DNA of 64,000 nt, from assembly GCF_014648775.1 (NCBI RefSeq), contig NZ_BMRT01000004.1, positions 372,001 to 436,000 of the forward strand, read 5' to 3'. Position numbers and translations under genes: made by a program. The stretch is from Streptomyces abikoensis. Lineage in GTDB: Bacteria; Actinomycetota; Actinomycetes; Streptomycetales; Streptomycetaceae. Under the pieces are notes generated by a model. It did not search any database and had not been told where the DNA came from. It saw only the letters and a list, made by a program, of their open reading frames with translations. This document shows positions 40,364 through 50,530 of the stretch, piece after piece; position 1 is the first letter of the stretch; each line of letters opens with the position of its first letter.

Positions 40364-42232
40364 CTACTTCTTGCCCTTCTCGCCGCTCTCGTCGCTGGAC
40401 AGCACCGCGATGAAGGCCTCCTGGGGGACCTCCACGCTGCCGACCATCTTCATGCGCTTCTTGCCTTCCTTCTGCTTCTCCAGCAGCTTCCGCTTACGGG
40501 AGATGTCACCGCCGTAGCACTTGGCGAGGACGTCCTTGCGGATGGCGCGCACGGTCTCACGGGCGATGACCCGCGAGCCGATGGCGGCCTGGATCGGCAC
40601 CTCGAAGTTCTGCCGGGGGATGAGCTCGCGCAGCTTGGCGACGAGACGGACGCCGTACGCGTACGCCTTGTCCTTGTGGGTGATCGCGGAGAACGCGTCG
40701 ACCTTGTCGCCGTGCAGCAGGATGTCGACCTTGACCAGCTCGGCGGTCTGCTCGCCGGTGGGCTCGTAGTCGAGGGAGGCGTAGCCGCGGGTCTTGGACT
40801 TCAGCTGGTCGAAGAAGTCGAAGACGATCTCCGCGAGGGGCAGGGTGTAGCGCAGCTCGACCCGGTCCTCGGAGAGGTAGTCCATGCCCAGCATCGTGCC
40901 GCGGCGGGACTGGCAGAGCTCCATGATCGCGCCGACGAACTCGGTGGGCGCCAGCACGGTCGCCTTGACGACCGGCTCGTGGACCTCGGCGATCTTGCCC
41001 TCGGGGAACTCGCTCGGGTTGGTGACGACGTGCTCTGCGCCGTCCTCCATCCGCACGTTGTAGACCACGTTGGGGGCGGTGGCGATCAGGTCGAGGCCGA
41101 ACTCGCGCTCCAGCCGCTCGCGGACCACGTCCAGGTGGAGCAGGCCGAGGAAGCCGACGCGGAAGCCGAAGCCGAGGGCGGCCGAGGTCTCCGGCTCGTA
41201 GACGAGCGCGGCGTCGTTGAGCTGGAGCTTGTCGAGGGCCTCGCGCAGCTCCGGGTAGTCCGAGCCGTCCAGCGGGTACAGGCCCGAGAACACCATCGGC
41301 TTGGGGTCCTTGTAGCCGCCCAGCGCCTCGGTGGCGCCGTTCTGCTGGGAGGTGATCGTGTCACCGACCTTGGACTGCCGCACGTCCTTCACGCCGGTGA
41401 TGATGTAGCCCACCTCGCCGACGCCGAGGCCGTCGGCGGGCGTCATCTCGGGCGAGGAGACGCCGATCTCCAGCAGCTCGTGGGTGGCGCCGGTCGACAT
41501 CATCTTGATGCGCTCGCGCTTCTTGAGCTCGCCGTCGACGACCCTGACGTAGGTGACCACGCCGCGGTAGGAGTCGTAGACCGAGTCGAAGATCATGGCG
41601 CGGGCCGGGGCGTCCTTGACGCCGACCGGGGCCGGCACCTGGGCGACGACCTTGTTGAGCAGCTCGTCGACGCCGACACCGGTCTTCGCGGAGACCCGGA
41701 GCACGTCCTCGGGCTCGCAGCCGACCAGGTTGGCCAGCTCGGCGGCGAACTTCTCCGGCTGGGCGGCCGGCAGGTCGATCTTGTTGAGGACCGGGATGAT
41801 CGTGAGGTCGTTCTCCATCGCCAGGTAGAGGTTGGCGAGGGTCTGGGCCTCGATGCCCTGGGCGGCGTCCACGAGGAGGATGCAGCCCTCGCACGCGGCC
41901 AGGGAGCGCGAGACCTCGTAGGTGAAGTCGACGTGACCCGGCGTGTCGATCATGTTCAGGATGTGGGTCGAGCCCTCACCCTCGCCCTCGGTGGGCGCCC
42001 ACGGCAGCCGGACCGCCTGGGACTTGATCGTGATGCCGCGCTCGCGCTCGATGTCCATCCGGTCGAGGTACTGCGCGCGCATCTGCCGCTGGTCGACCAC
42101 GCCGGTCAGCTGGAGCATCCGGTCGGCGAGCGTCGACTTGCCGTGGTCGATGTGCGCGATGATGCAGAAGTTACGGATCAGAGCCGGGTCGGTACGGCTC
42201 GGCTCGGGCACGTTGGTAGGGGTGGCGGGCAC
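40364..42232 (-). CDS. lepA: Elongation factor 4 (LepA)
   Basis: Ribosome-bound GTPase that acts in translation elongation/back-translocation, 622 residues. It has [15 protein letters not shown] (P-loop), the [14 protein letters not shown] switch [10 protein letters not shown] and the LepA C-terminal signature [19 protein letters not shown] 42232 ([10 protein letters not shown]) is chosen since the upstream frame reaches the divergent rpsT region and the family N-termini are short. Divergent from rpsT. Confidence 0.95.
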   Translation of the reverse strand: MPATPTNVPEPSRTDPALIRNFCIIAHIDHGKSTLADRMLQLTGVVDQRQMRAQYLDRMDIERERGITIKSQAVRLPWAPTEGEGEGSTHILNMIDTPGHVDFTYEVSRSLAACEGCILLVDAAQGIEAQTLANLYLAMENDLTIIPVLNKIDLPAAQPEKFAAELANLVGCEPEDVLRVSAKTGVGVDELLNKVVAQVPAPVGVKDAPARAMIFDSVYDSYRGVVTYVRVVDGELKKRERIKMMSTGATHELLEIGVSSPEMTPADGLGVGEVGYIITGVKDVRQSKVGDTITSQQNGATEALGGYKDPKPMVFSGLYPLDGSDYPELREALDKLQLNDAALVYEPETSAALGFGFRVGFLGLLHLDVVRERLEREFGLDLIATAPNVVYNVRMEDGAEHVVTNPSEFPEGKIAEVHEPVVKATVLAPTEFVGAIMELCQSRRGTMLGMDYLSEDRVELRYTLPLAEIVFDFFDQLKSKTRGYASLDYEPTGEQTAELVKVDILLHGDKVDAFSAITHKDKAYAYGVRLVAKLRELIPRQNFEVPIQAAIGSRVIARETVRAIRKDVLAKCYGGDISRKRKLLEKQKEGKKRMKMVGSVEVPQEAFIAVLSSDESGEKGKK

Positions 42233-42466
42233 GCAGGATCCATTCGGTGACTTCGGCGCGGACGCGCCAGTCTCGGCGGGAGTCGGGTATACGACCCCAC
42301 CATGGTCCCACGAGCGGCGGGTACGGTCCGGTTTGGGACGGCCGAGTGGCTGCTGGTAGCCTGGTGCACCGTGCCTGTCGTGCCCTCTACACGACGGGAT
42401 CCCATGGCCACCGGCCGTGTGATCACGCACTCATCGAAATCCAACGAACCTGAAAAGGCTCTTTTC

Positions 42467-42733
42467 GTGGCGAACATCAAGTCCCAGATCAAGCGGAACA
42501 AGACCAACGAGAAGGCGCGCCTGCGCAACAAGGCCGTCAAGTCCTCGGTCAAGACCGCCGTCCGCGCGGCCCGCGAGGCCCTCCTCGCCGGTGACGCCGA
42601 GAAGGCCGCCGCCCTCGTCGCCTTCGCCGGCAAGAAGCTCGACAAGGCCGCCAGCAAGGGTGTCCTGCACAAGAACGCCGCCGCCAACAAGAAGTCGGCG
42701 CTGGCCAAGCAGGTTGCCGGCCTCAAGGGCTGA
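42467..42733 (+). CDS. rpsT: 30S ribosomal protein S20
   Basis: Primary rRNA-binding protein of 88 residues. [21 protein letters not shown] at the start is the S20 motif, with a Lys/Arg/Ala-rich helical body ending [22 protein letters not shown] 42467 follows AAAGG; a longer upstream frame is not conserved. Divergent from lepA, an arrangement common in actinobacteria. Confidence 0.96.
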   Translation: MANIKSQIKRNKTNEKARLRNKAVKSSVKTAVRAAREALLAGDAEKAAALVAFAGKKLDKAASKGVLHKNAAANKKSALAKQVAGLKG

Positions 42734-42743
42734 AGAAGCCTTT

Positions 42744-42761
42744 CCGGGGCGTGAGCCCCGG
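42744..42761 (+). terminator. Short terminator hairpin after rpsT
   Basis: CCGGGGC-GTGA-GCCCCGG is a 7-bp stem 10 bases after the rpsT stop; a larger shared hairpin lies further downstream. Confidence 0.55.
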
Positions 42762-42877
42762 AGCCTCGCCGGTACGGACAGAAGCGGCCCCTCTACCGCT
42801 CCGTTCCCGGCACCCCGCCGCGCTCGGTCGTTCGCCACGCGGGCGCGGCATGAGCCCTTTGGGCTCGTCTGAACGTT

Positions 42878-42924
42878 CCGGAGGCCCCGGCCGCCCTTTC
42901 CCCAAGGGCAGCCGGGGCCTCCGG
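42878..42924. terminator. Bidirectional terminator between rpsT and holA
   Basis: CCGGAGGCCCCGGC (42878-42891) and GCCGGGGCCTCCGG (42911-42924) form a 14-bp stem with an inner GCCCTTT/AAGGGC pairing, 38 bases from the holA stop. Confidence 0.78.
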
Positions 42925-42962
42925 CGTTTCCGGGGCTCCGCCGCCCCGGCGGGCCGATCGGT

Positions 42963-43949
42963 CTACGCGCGGGCGCGGGCGGCTCGGGCCACTGCCACGA
43001 CCGCCTTCTCCAGGGCGTACTCGGGGTCGTCGCCGCCGCCCTTGACGCCGGCGTCGGCCTCGGCGATCGCGGTGAGGGCGGCCGCCACCCCCTCCGCGGA
43101 CCAGCCGCGCATCTGCTGGCGCACCCGGTCGATCTTCCACGGCGGCATGCCCAGCTCACGGGCGAGATCCCCCGGGCGGGCGCCACGCGGCGCGGAGGCC
43201 AGCTTGCCGATCGAGCGGACGCCCTGGGCCAGGGCGCTGGTGATCAGCACGGGGGCGACGCCCGTGGACATGGCCCAGCGCAGGGCCTCCAGGGCCTCGG
43301 CCGCCCGGCCCTCCACGGCACGGTCGGCGACGGTGAAGCTGGACGCCTCCGCGCGGCCCGTGTAGTAGCGGGCGACGACGGACTCGTCGATGACGCCCTC
43401 GATGTCCGCGACGAGCTGCGCGCAGGCGCTCGCCAGCTCGCGCAGATCGCTGCCGATGGCGTCGACCAGGGCCTGGCACGCCTCCGGCGTCGCGGAACGG
43501 CCGGTCGCACGGAACTCGCCGCGCACGAACGCGAGCCGGTCCGCCGGCTTCGTCATCTTCGGGCAGGCCACCTCACGGGCCCCCGCCTTGCGGGCCGCGT
43601 CGAGCAGCCCCTTGCCCTTGGCGCCGCCCGCGTGGAGCAGCACCAGGGTGATCTCCTCGGCGGGCGCGCCGAGGTAGCCCTTCACGTCCTTGATCGTGTC
43701 CGCGGAGAGGTCCTGCGCATTGCGGACGATCACGACTTTGCGCTCGGCGAACAGCGACGGGCTGGTCAGCTCGGCCAGCGTGCCGGGCTGGAGCGCGTCG
43801 GGGGTGAGATCGCGGACGTCGGTGTCCGCGTCGGCCGCGCGGGCGGCCTTCACCACCTCCTGAACGGCGCGGTCGAGAAGGAGATCCTCCTGGCCCACGG
43901 CGATCGTCACGGGGGCGAGCAGGTCGTCGGTTGCAGTCTTCCTGGCCAT
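42963..43949 (-). CDS. holA: DNA polymerase III subunit delta
   Basis: Clamp-loader subunit that opens the sliding clamp, 328 residues. It has the N-terminal domain with VTIAVGQEDLLLDRAVQE, VVIVRNAQDLSADTI and the C-terminal HolA core with SSFTVADRAVEGRAAEALEAL and AREL-GMPPWKIDRVRQQ. ATG 43949 chosen because the longer frame would overlap the divergent gene. Clustered with rpsT, comEC and leuS, as usual in actinobacteria. Confidence 0.92.
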   Translation of the reverse strand: MARKTATDDLLAPVTIAVGQEDLLLDRAVQEVVKAARAADADTDVRDLTPDALQPGTLAELTSPSLFAERKVVIVRNAQDLSADTIKDVKGYLGAPAEEITLVLLHAGGAKGKGLLDAARKAGAREVACPKMTKPADRLAFVRGEFRATGRSATPEACQALVDAIGSDLRELASACAQLVADIEGVIDESVVARYYTGRAEASSFTVADRAVEGRAAEALEALRWAMSTGVAPVLITSALAQGVRSIGKLASAPRGARPGDLARELGMPPWKIDRVRQQMRGWSAEGVAAALTAIAEADAGVKGGGDDPEYALEKAVVAVARAARARA

Positions 43950-44021
43950 CGTGACCAGCATCCCATGCGCCAGTGACAGACCCCGCCGAAAGCCGCCGGA
44001 GGCATACCGCACAATAAGCGG

Positions 44022-44300
44022 GTGACCAGCGCTTCTCCCTTCTCTTCCCAGTCTTCCGACCCCGTACGGCACCTGCTGGTGCTGCCCGACCGCGACGCCG
44101 CCGAGGAGGCGGCCGAGGAAGCGGGCCGACGGTTCATTCTCGACGACGACCCCCAGGTGGTCCGCGAGGCGCTCGCCGGCGAGGACGACGCCGAGGACGC
44201 CCAGTGGCTCGTCGTCATCGACGACCCCGACGGCGAGCTCGACCGCGCCGCGCTGCGCGAACTCGCCGAGGAGTACGACGGCTGGACCGAGGTCGAGTAG
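44022..44300 (+). CDS. RraB-like small acidic protein
   Basis: The 92-aa acidic protein has RHLLVLPDRDAAEEAAEEAG at the start and ends with LAEEYDGWTEVE. The end matches the YDGW of RraB-type RNase E inhibitors, so a regulatory role in RNA decay is possible, but similarity over this length is limited. GTG 44022; divergent from holA. Confidence 0.65.
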   Translation: MTSASPFSSQSSDPVRHLLVLPDRDAAEEAAEEAGRRFILDDDPQVVREALAGEDDAEDAQWLVVIDDPDGELDRAALRELAEEYDGWTEVE

Positions 44301-44333
44301 ACCCGGACCCTCGTGGGCCACGGCCGGGGCGGG

Positions 44334-45131
44334 TCAGCTCCCCTGGCCCGCGCCGCGCACCTCGGGGACCCGCTCCAGCTCCAGGCCGAAGTGCTCCCGG
44401 TAGGCGGCCGCCACCTCCCCTTCCGCCAGCGCCCGCTCCACGCGCCCGCCGGCGTCCGTCGTCACGAGCGTGCGGCCGCTGATGGTGACCCGGCCGCCGT
44501 CCTCGGTGAGCCGGGAGCAGAGCACCGACTGCCCGAACGGCGAGAGCGGCGAGGTCCGGTGCCACCAGTTGCCGGCCTCGAAGTCGGCCAGCGCCCGGGG
44601 GCGCCGCTCCAGGCGGTACTGCACCGCACCGTCCTTGCTGACGTCCAGGTCCCCCTCCTCCGTCTCGGAGATCCGGAACACCCCTCCGACGTCCAGTTGG
44701 TCGCCGCGTTCGGTGAAGCTCAGCGGATGGTGACTGTTCCGGCCGAAGCCGACGTCCACCAGCCACTCCTCCCCCTGCCCGCCTTCGGCCCTGACCAGCA
44801 GGGCCAGGTGGTCGAAGGGGATCCCGAACCTCCCGTCCGGCCCCATCACCCGTGCCGCCAGCAGCGTCACCCGATAGCCCAGCGCCGTCAGCAACTCCGC
44901 GAACGCTCCGTTGAGCTCGTAGCAGTAGCCTCCCCTCCGCCGGCGCACGACCTTGTCCACCAAGGCCCCGCCCTCCAGCACGATCTCCTCACCGAGGTGG
45001 ATCGAGAGGTTCTCGAAGGGCACCGCCACCAGATGGCGGAACTGCAGGTCCCGCAGCGCCTCCAGGGTGGGGGCGGCCGGGCAGGTGGCGTCGATGTGAC
45101 GGAGATAGGCGTCGATGTCCGCTGCGTGCAT
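44334..45131 (-). CDS. nat: Arylamine N-acetyltransferase
   Basis: Acetylates arylamines/hydrazines by a Cys-His-Asp triad. The 265-aa protein has Cys70 in RRGGYCYELN, His108 in PFDHLALL and Asp126 in LVDVGFG. Length is normal. ATG 45131 is favoured since the longer frame to 45167 has no site. It lies just downstream of the comEC gene; the uncorrected comEC frame would run through its first 244 bases. Confidence 0.92.
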   Translation of the reverse strand: MHAADIDAYLRHIDATCPAAPTLEALRDLQFRHLVAVPFENLSIHLGEEIVLEGGALVDKVVRRRRGGYCYELNGAFAELLTALGYRVTLLAARVMGPDGRFGIPFDHLALLVRAEGGQGEEWLVDVGFGRNSHHPLSFTERGDQLDVGGVFRISETEEGDLDVSKDGAVQYRLERRPRALADFEAGNWWHRTSPLSPFGQSVLCSRLTEDGGRVTISGRTLVTTDAGGRVERALAEGEVAAAYREHFGLELERVPEVRGAGQGS

Positions 45132-45179
45132 GACTCCGTTATCCCCCGCGCGGGGAGAGCGCCGCATCGGTCCACAGAC

Positions 45180-47740
45180 CTAGATCGTCTCGGTCTTTCC
45201 GCCGGGCGGCCTCGTCTCCTTCTCGCCCTTCGCGTCCGCGTCCGCCTTGCCGTGACGGCCACCGGGCCGCCGGTCCCGTCCGTCCCGCCCGTGACGGCCA
45301 CCGGTCCGTCGGTGTCGGTGCGCAGGACCGCCGCCCCCTGCTCCCGCAGCGCGCCGATCGTCCGGGCCGCCGGATGGCCGTAGGGGTTGCCGGCTCCCAC
45401 GGATATCACCGCCAGCCGGGGGTGGAGCCCACGCGTCAGCCGGGCGTCCTGGTAGGCGGAACCGTGGTGGGCGACCTTGAGGACGTCCACCTGTGGGAGG
45501 CCGGGGTGCGTCTCCGACAGCTCCTGCTGGGCGGGTGGTTCGAGGTCCCCGAGCAGCAGGAGGGTGAGCCCGCCCGTGCGGACGAGGAGGACGACGCTGG
45601 CGTCGTTGGGCCCCTCCTCCGCCACGGCGGACGTCCCGGCGGGCGGCGGCCACAGCACCTCCCACGCCAGCCCGCCCACGCTCCGCCGCTCCCCCGGCGC
45701 CGCCTCCACGACCGGCACACCCGCCCGACGGGCCTCCCGCCGGACGAACGCCGCCTGGCCCTCCGGCAGCGCGTACGGGGTCGTCTCGATCGCCCCCACC
45801 GCGCGGCCGCGCAGCACCCCCGGCAGGCCGTCGACGTGATCGGCGTGGAAGTGGCTCAACAGCAGCATCGGCACCTCGTCGACGCCCAGCCGCCGCAGAC
45901 AGCGATCGACGGCTCTCGGCTCGGGCCCGGCGTCGACGAGCACCGCGCTGTGCGGGCGTCCGGTGGCGAGCACGAGCGCGTCCCCCTGGCCGACGTCGCA
46001 CGCCACCATCCGCCAGTCCGGCGGCGGCCATCCGGTGAGGCCCCTCGTCAGGGGTGCCGGGCGGACCACGGCCAGCAGCAGGACCAGCGCACACGCCCCG
46101 CAGACCCACGGGCCGCGCAGCACCCGCCCCGCGACCAGGACGAGGACCACCGTCGCCGCCGCCAGCCACAGCCCGCCGGCCCAGCCGCCGGGCCAGTCCA
46201 GCTCGGCCCCGGGCAGCCCCGCCCCGGTCCGGGCGACGGTCGCCGTCCACCGCGCCGGCCAGCCCGCCAGCCAGGCGAGCCCCTCGGCGAGCGGCGGCAC
46301 GAGCGGGGCGGCGGCGAGCGCGGCGAACCCGAGGATCGTGGCGGGCGCGACCGCCGGCTCGGCGAGCAGATTGCACGGCACCGCCACCAGGCTCACCCGC
46401 GCCGCCAGCACCACGATCACCGGCGCACACACGGCCTGCGCCGCGCCCGCCGCCGCGAGGGCCTCCGCGATCCGGGGCGGCACCCCACGCCGCCGCAGGC
46501 CCGCCGCCCAGCGCGGGGCGAGGGTCAGCAGGGCGCCGGTGGCCAGGACCGAGAGCAGAAACCCGTAGCCCCGCGCCAGCCACGGGTCGTAGAGGACGAG
46601 CAGGAGTACCGCCCCCGCCAACGCGGGCAGCAGGCCGCGGCGACGCCCCGTCCCGATGGCCAGCAGAGTGATCAGCCCGCACACGGCCGCCCGCAGCACG
46701 CTCGGCTCGGGACGGCACACCACCACGAAACCGAGCGCCAGCCCACCGCCCAGCACCGCCGTCAGCCGCAGCGGGATCCCCAGCCGGGCCGCCAGCCCAC
46801 GGCGCTCGGCACGCGAGGCGAGATGCGGCGGCCCGATGAGCACGGCCAGCAGCACCGCCAGGTTTCCCCCGGACACGGCGAGCAGATGCGTCAGATCCGT
46901 GGCACGGAAGGCCTCTTCGAGGTCGGAGGGGACGCGCGAGGTGTCCCCGACGACCAGGCCGGGCAGCAGCGCCCGGGCATCCGGCGCCAGCCCGTCGGCC
47001 GCCTCCCGCAGGCCGGCGCGCAGCCGCCCCGCCACCCGCTGCACCACGGACGGCCCCGCGACGATCCGCGGCGGGCCACTGTCACCGACCCGGACGACGG
47101 CCGCGACGCGGTCACCCGACCGGGAGGGCGGCATGAGCCGGCCTTCCACCCTGAGTTCGGTGGAGGGCAGCAGCCCGAGCCACGACTGATGGGCCATCAG
47201 CAGCACCGGCGTGCGGACCGCTGTCGTCACCCCGCGTGCGGTGGTCACCCGGGTCGCCTCGGCCTCCATCACGACGGCGGGCGCGGCCCGGACCGAGCCC
47301 CGCACCCGTGGCCGGGTCAGCCTCGGGTCCCCGGTCAACGTCACCTCGACGGTCGCCTCGGCATGCCGCCGTGCCAGCTCCGGCACCGGCCCCCGCCGGG
47401 CGTCGGCCCCCGCCAACCCGCCGACGGCCGCCCCGGCGGCGGCACACAGCACCACAGCCGCCACCGCGCCGACGATCCCGGCCCCGCCCGCTCCCCCGCC
47501 ACCGCCCTCAGCACGGCCCCCGGCGCCCCGGCGCGCAGCCGCCACCAGCAGCAACGCGCAGGACACGAGCATCGCCGCCCCGCAGGCGACGGCCACCGCG
47601 CGGCCCTCCGCCGTCAGGGCGACCGCGGCGGCGGCCCACGCCGCGAGCGCGGGCCCGACCAGCCGCAGGTCGGCCGGGGCGGCCTCCCCGCCCCCTCCCG
47701 CCGGAAGGGCGCCCGTACCGGTGGCAGCGACCCGCGTCAT
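45180..47740 (-). CDS. comEC: DNA uptake channel protein ComEC/Rec2, probable frameshift near the 3' end
   Basis: Membrane channel of the competence-like DNA uptake system, about 853 residues when corrected. N-terminal OB-type (DUF4131) and helices, Competence domain with LTHLLAVSGGNLAVLLAVL, then a metallo-beta-lactamase domain with VDAGPEPRAVD, LSHFHADHVDGLPG and VAHHGSAYQDARL. The frame then reads GGPVAVTARRTRTRRARRRRG, an unlikely tail that overlaps nat. Adding one G in the run at 45250 would give VAVTGKADADAKGEKETRPP and stop at 45180. The true 3' end is thus inferred. ATG 47740 overlaps the comEA stop (ATGA). Confidence 0.85.
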
Positions 47741-48627
47741 GGCTGGACCAGCGGCTTGAGGTCGGTGAAGCGGCGGGCGCCGATGCCGTTGACATGGCGG
47801 AGGTCGGAGACCGAGCGGAAGCCCCCGTGCTGGGTGCGGTAGTCGAGGATGTGCTGGGCGAGGACCGGGCCCACGCCCGGGAGGGCGTCGAGCTGTTCGA
47901 GCGTCGCGGAGTTGAGGCTGACCGGCCCGGCTCCGGCGGGCCCCGCGCCGCCGCCCGAGGCCGATGCCGGGCCTACCGGCCCCGGCCCTCCCAGCACCGG
48001 ACCTCCCTGCGCCGAACCTCCAGGGGCGGGGCCGGCGCCCACCACGATCAGCTCCCCGTCCATCAGCACGCGCGCCCGGTTGAGCCCCGCCGTGTCCACT
48101 CCCGGCCGCGCTCCCCCGGCGGCCTCCAGCGCGTCCTCGACCCGTGAACCCGGCGGCAGGCGCTGAACCCCGGGGCGCCGCACCTTGCCCGCCACGTCCA
48201 CCACCAGGCTCCGGGCCGACGGGACCGGGCCGGAGCCGGGCACCGACGGACCAGGGCCGGGCGCCGGCGGGACGGCCGCCACCGGCGGCGACGCCGCGAG
48301 CGGTCCCTCGCGCGCCGGCACCCGGACCGTCCGTGGGCGCCCCGCCCAGAAGTGGTACGCGCCCAGGGCGACCGCCGCGACCAGCACGGCCGTCAGCGCC
48401 GCGAGCGTCCTCGGCGCGATGCCGCACCGCACCCGCACCCACAACGGCAGCCGGTCTCCCAGCGCGGCCGTCACCCCCCGCAGGCGCAGCCGCCCTCGCG
48501 GGCGCGCGGCATCGGCAGCGGCGTCGGTACCGGCCCCTGAACCGGCCGCCGCGCGGTCGCGCAGCGAGCCGAGGCCCAGGTCGAGGGCGGTGACGGCACG
48601 TGTCGGAGAAGGCGCGAATGAAGTCAT
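47737..48627 (-). CDS. comEA: ComEA-family DNA-binding protein
   Basis: Membrane-anchored DNA receptor, 296 residues. It has a cytoplasmic N-terminus, one helix (about 76-94), an SLBB-type domain (about 140-205, VDVAGKVRRPGVQRLPPGSR), a Gly/Pro linker and a C-terminal helix-hairpin-helix (NSATLEQLDALPGVGPVLAQ onward, 240-296). The stop overlaps the comEC start. Natural competence is not established in Streptomyces; the pair may serve DNA uptake in another context. Confidence 0.92.
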   Translation of the reverse strand: MTSFAPSPTRAVTALDLGLGSLRDRAAAGSGAGTDAAADAARPRGRLRLRGVTAALGDRLPLWVRVRCGIAPRTLAALTAVLVAAVALGAYHFWAGRPRTVRVPAREGPLAASPPVAAVPPAPGPGPSVPGSGPVPSARSLVVDVAGKVRRPGVQRLPPGSRVEDALEAAGGARPGVDTAGLNRARVLMDGELIVVGAGPAPGGSAQGGPVLGGPGPVGPASASGGGAGPAGAGPVSLNSATLEQLDALPGVGPVLAQHILDYRTQHGGFRSVSDLRHVNGIGARRFTDLKPLVQP

Positions 48628-48727
48628 GCCGTCACGCTAGGTGACGCCGCCCGATCCTGTCCGGAAGCCTCAATTCCTGTGGACTACCGGCGGGTTGTGG
48701 AAAAGTCCGTCACCCACAAGAGGACTC

Positions 48728-49573
48728 TCACCTCGCCGAGACCACCACGCCCAGCAGCCCCGGCCCCGTGTGCGCCCCGATGACCGCGCCGACCTCGCTC
48801 ACATGGAGCTCCGCCAGCCCCGGCACCCGTTCCCGCAGCCGCTCCGCGAGCAGCTCGGCCCGTTCCGGGGCGGCCAGGTGATGCACCGCGACGTCGACCG
48901 GCGCGGCACCCGCGCGCTCGACGACGATCTCCTCCAGCCTGGCGATCGCCTTCGACGCCGTACGGACCTTCTCCCTCAGCTCGATACGGCCCCCGTCCAG
49001 CTGGAGCAGCGGTTTGACGGCGAGCGCCGAGCCGAGCAGCGCCTGGGCGGCGCCGATGCGCCCACCGCGGCGCAGATAGTCGAGGGTGTCGACGTAGAAG
49101 TAGGCGGCCGTGCCCTGCGCGCGCTTCTCCGCCGCGGCCACCGCCTCGTCGAGCGTGCCGCCCGCCTCGGCGGTGTCGGCGGCGGCGAGGGCGCAGAAGC
49201 CGAGGGCCATCGCGACCATGCCGGTGTCGACGACCCGTACCGGCACCGGCGCCTCCTTCGCCGCGAGGACCGCGGCGTCGTAGGTGCCCGAGAACTCGGA
49301 GGAGAGGTGGAGGGAGACGATGCCGTCGGCACCGGCCTCGGCGGCGGCGCGGTAGGCGGCCGCGAAGACCTCGGGGGCGGGGCGCGAGGTGGTCACCGGC
49401 CGGCGTTTCTGAAGGGCCTGGGCGACCGACCGGGCCGAGATCTCGGTGCCCTCCTCCAGCGCCTCGTCGCCCAGGACCACTGTCAGCGGGACGGCGACGA
49501 TGTCGTGCCGCTCCATCGCCCGAGCGGGCAGGTAGGCCGTGGAATCAGTGATGATCGCGACATGGCGGGACAT
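48728..49573 (-). CDS. DegV-family fatty acid-binding protein
   Basis: Probable fatty-acid binding component of a FakB-like system, 281 residues. It has ITDSTAYLPARAMERHDI at the start, TTSRPAPEVFAAAYRAAAEAG, SSEFSGTYDAAVLAA, DTGMVAMALGFCA and YLRRGGRIGAAQALLG, all typical. ATG 49573 has GGAGG nearby (CCGGGG-type). It is in line with the com genes. The kinase FakA is not adjacent. Confidence 0.9.
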   Translation of the reverse strand: MSRHVAIITDSTAYLPARAMERHDIVAVPLTVVLGDEALEEGTEISARSVAQALQKRRPVTTSRPAPEVFAAAYRAAAEAGADGIVSLHLSSEFSGTYDAAVLAAKEAPVPVRVVDTGMVAMALGFCALAAADTAEAGGTLDEAVAAAEKRAQGTAAYFYVDTLDYLRRGGRIGAAQALLGSALAVKPLLQLDGGRIELREKVRTASKAIARLEEIVVERAGAAPVDVAVHHLAAPERAELLAERLRERVPGLAELHVSEVGAVIGAHTGPGLLGVVVSAR

Positions 49574-49659
49574 GCCCCGGAGGTTACCCGCCGGCCCGCC
49601 GCCACGGCAGTGCGGGCCCCGGACCGCTTGATCGTTTCCGCTGGTCAGGGCCCCTTCGC

Positions 49660-50355
49660 TCAGGCGGGGCTTTCCGGACGCTTGACCTTCTCCCATGTGT
49701 ACCCCCACTGCCGGGAGGCATCCCTGCCGCTTATCGCGGGCCGCTCGGCCTTGGCCTCGGCGCCCGTCTTCTCCGCATCCTTCGCCCCCGCCCCCGCGTC
49801 GTCCGCGTCGTCCGCCTCCCAGTGGCGGAGCGCGCCCGTCTCCATGCGGATCTGCTCGCTCAGCAGCGACAGTTCGTCGCCCGCGAACTGCCGGGCCCGG
49901 TCCTGGGCGGCGAAGCGCAGGGAGTCGGCGGAGTGCGTGATCTGCTTGGTGCGCTCCCGGAGGTCGGGCAGGCAGGCGGCGACACGCTCCCGGTCGGGCT
50001 CGGTCTCCAGCTTGCGCAGGTCTTCGTCGAGCTCGCGGCCGTGTGCGCTGAGGCGGTCGAAGAGGGCGAGGGACTCGGTCAGGGAGGCGTCGCCCTTCTG
50101 GCCCTCCCGCAGCACTTCCTGGGTGGCGCGCATCGACGTCCGCAGCGAGAGGCGCAGCTCGGCGACCTCGCCCGCCGGGCCGGCCTGGGTGAACTGCCGG
50201 GCCTTGAGCCGGGTGTCCTCGACCGTGCGACGGGCCTGGGTGACCGCCTGGTCGACGCCGCGCTTGACGGTCCGGACCGCCTTGACCGTGGCGATGACCG
50301 CCAGCGCCACGACGAGCGCACAGATCAAGCCGATGATCACGGCCGCGGCTACCAT
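49660..50355 (-). CDS. Membrane-anchored coiled-coil protein
   Basis: Function unknown. The 231-aa protein starts with one membrane helix (about 3-24, AAAVIIGLICALVVALAVIA), then about 130 residues rich in Glu/Arg/Leu/Ala with long helical coiled-coil segments (VKRGVDQAVTQARRTVEDTR; DLRERTKQITHSADSLRFA). The acidic C-terminal tail ends with RQWGYTWEKVKRPESPA. Between leuS and degV. It may be a scaffold at the membrane. Confidence 0.75.
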   Translation of the reverse strand: MVAAAVIIGLICALVVALAVIATVKAVRTVKRGVDQAVTQARRTVEDTRLKARQFTQAGPAGEVAELRLSLRTSMRATQEVLREGQKGDASLTESLALFDRLSAHGRELDEDLRKLETEPDRERVAACLPDLRERTKQITHSADSLRFAAQDRARQFAGDELSLLSEQIRMETGALRHWEADDADDAGAGAKDAEKTGAEAKAERPAISGRDASRQWGYTWEKVKRPESPA

Positions 50356-50455
50356 ACGCGCTCCTCAGTAAGCGGGACACGAGCGGGACACTCGGCGAGC
50401 CCCCGGGAGGACCCGTCGGCGGGACGGCCCCCGCCACCTCTCCACCGTAAACGCA

Positions 50456-50498
50456 ACGGGCAGGCCGCGGGTTCCTTCGGAACCCCCAACCTGCCCGT
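50456..50498 (-). terminator. Terminator hairpin downstream of leuS
   Basis: ACGGGCAGG (50456-50464) pairs with CCTGCCCGT (50490-50498); inside lies GGGTTCC-TTC-GGAACCC. It is 33 bases beyond the leuS stop on the minus strand. Confidence 0.75.
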
Positions 50499-50530
50499 AG
50501 GGACAAACCCCTAGCGCCCGCCCCGAGGCA

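Noticed and set aside
44888-45180. ComEC extended into the nat gene (to 44888)
   Set aside because: The added part is Arg-rich and out of phase with nat, whose Cys-His-Asp triad and codon bias are sound; a one-base frameshift explains it better.
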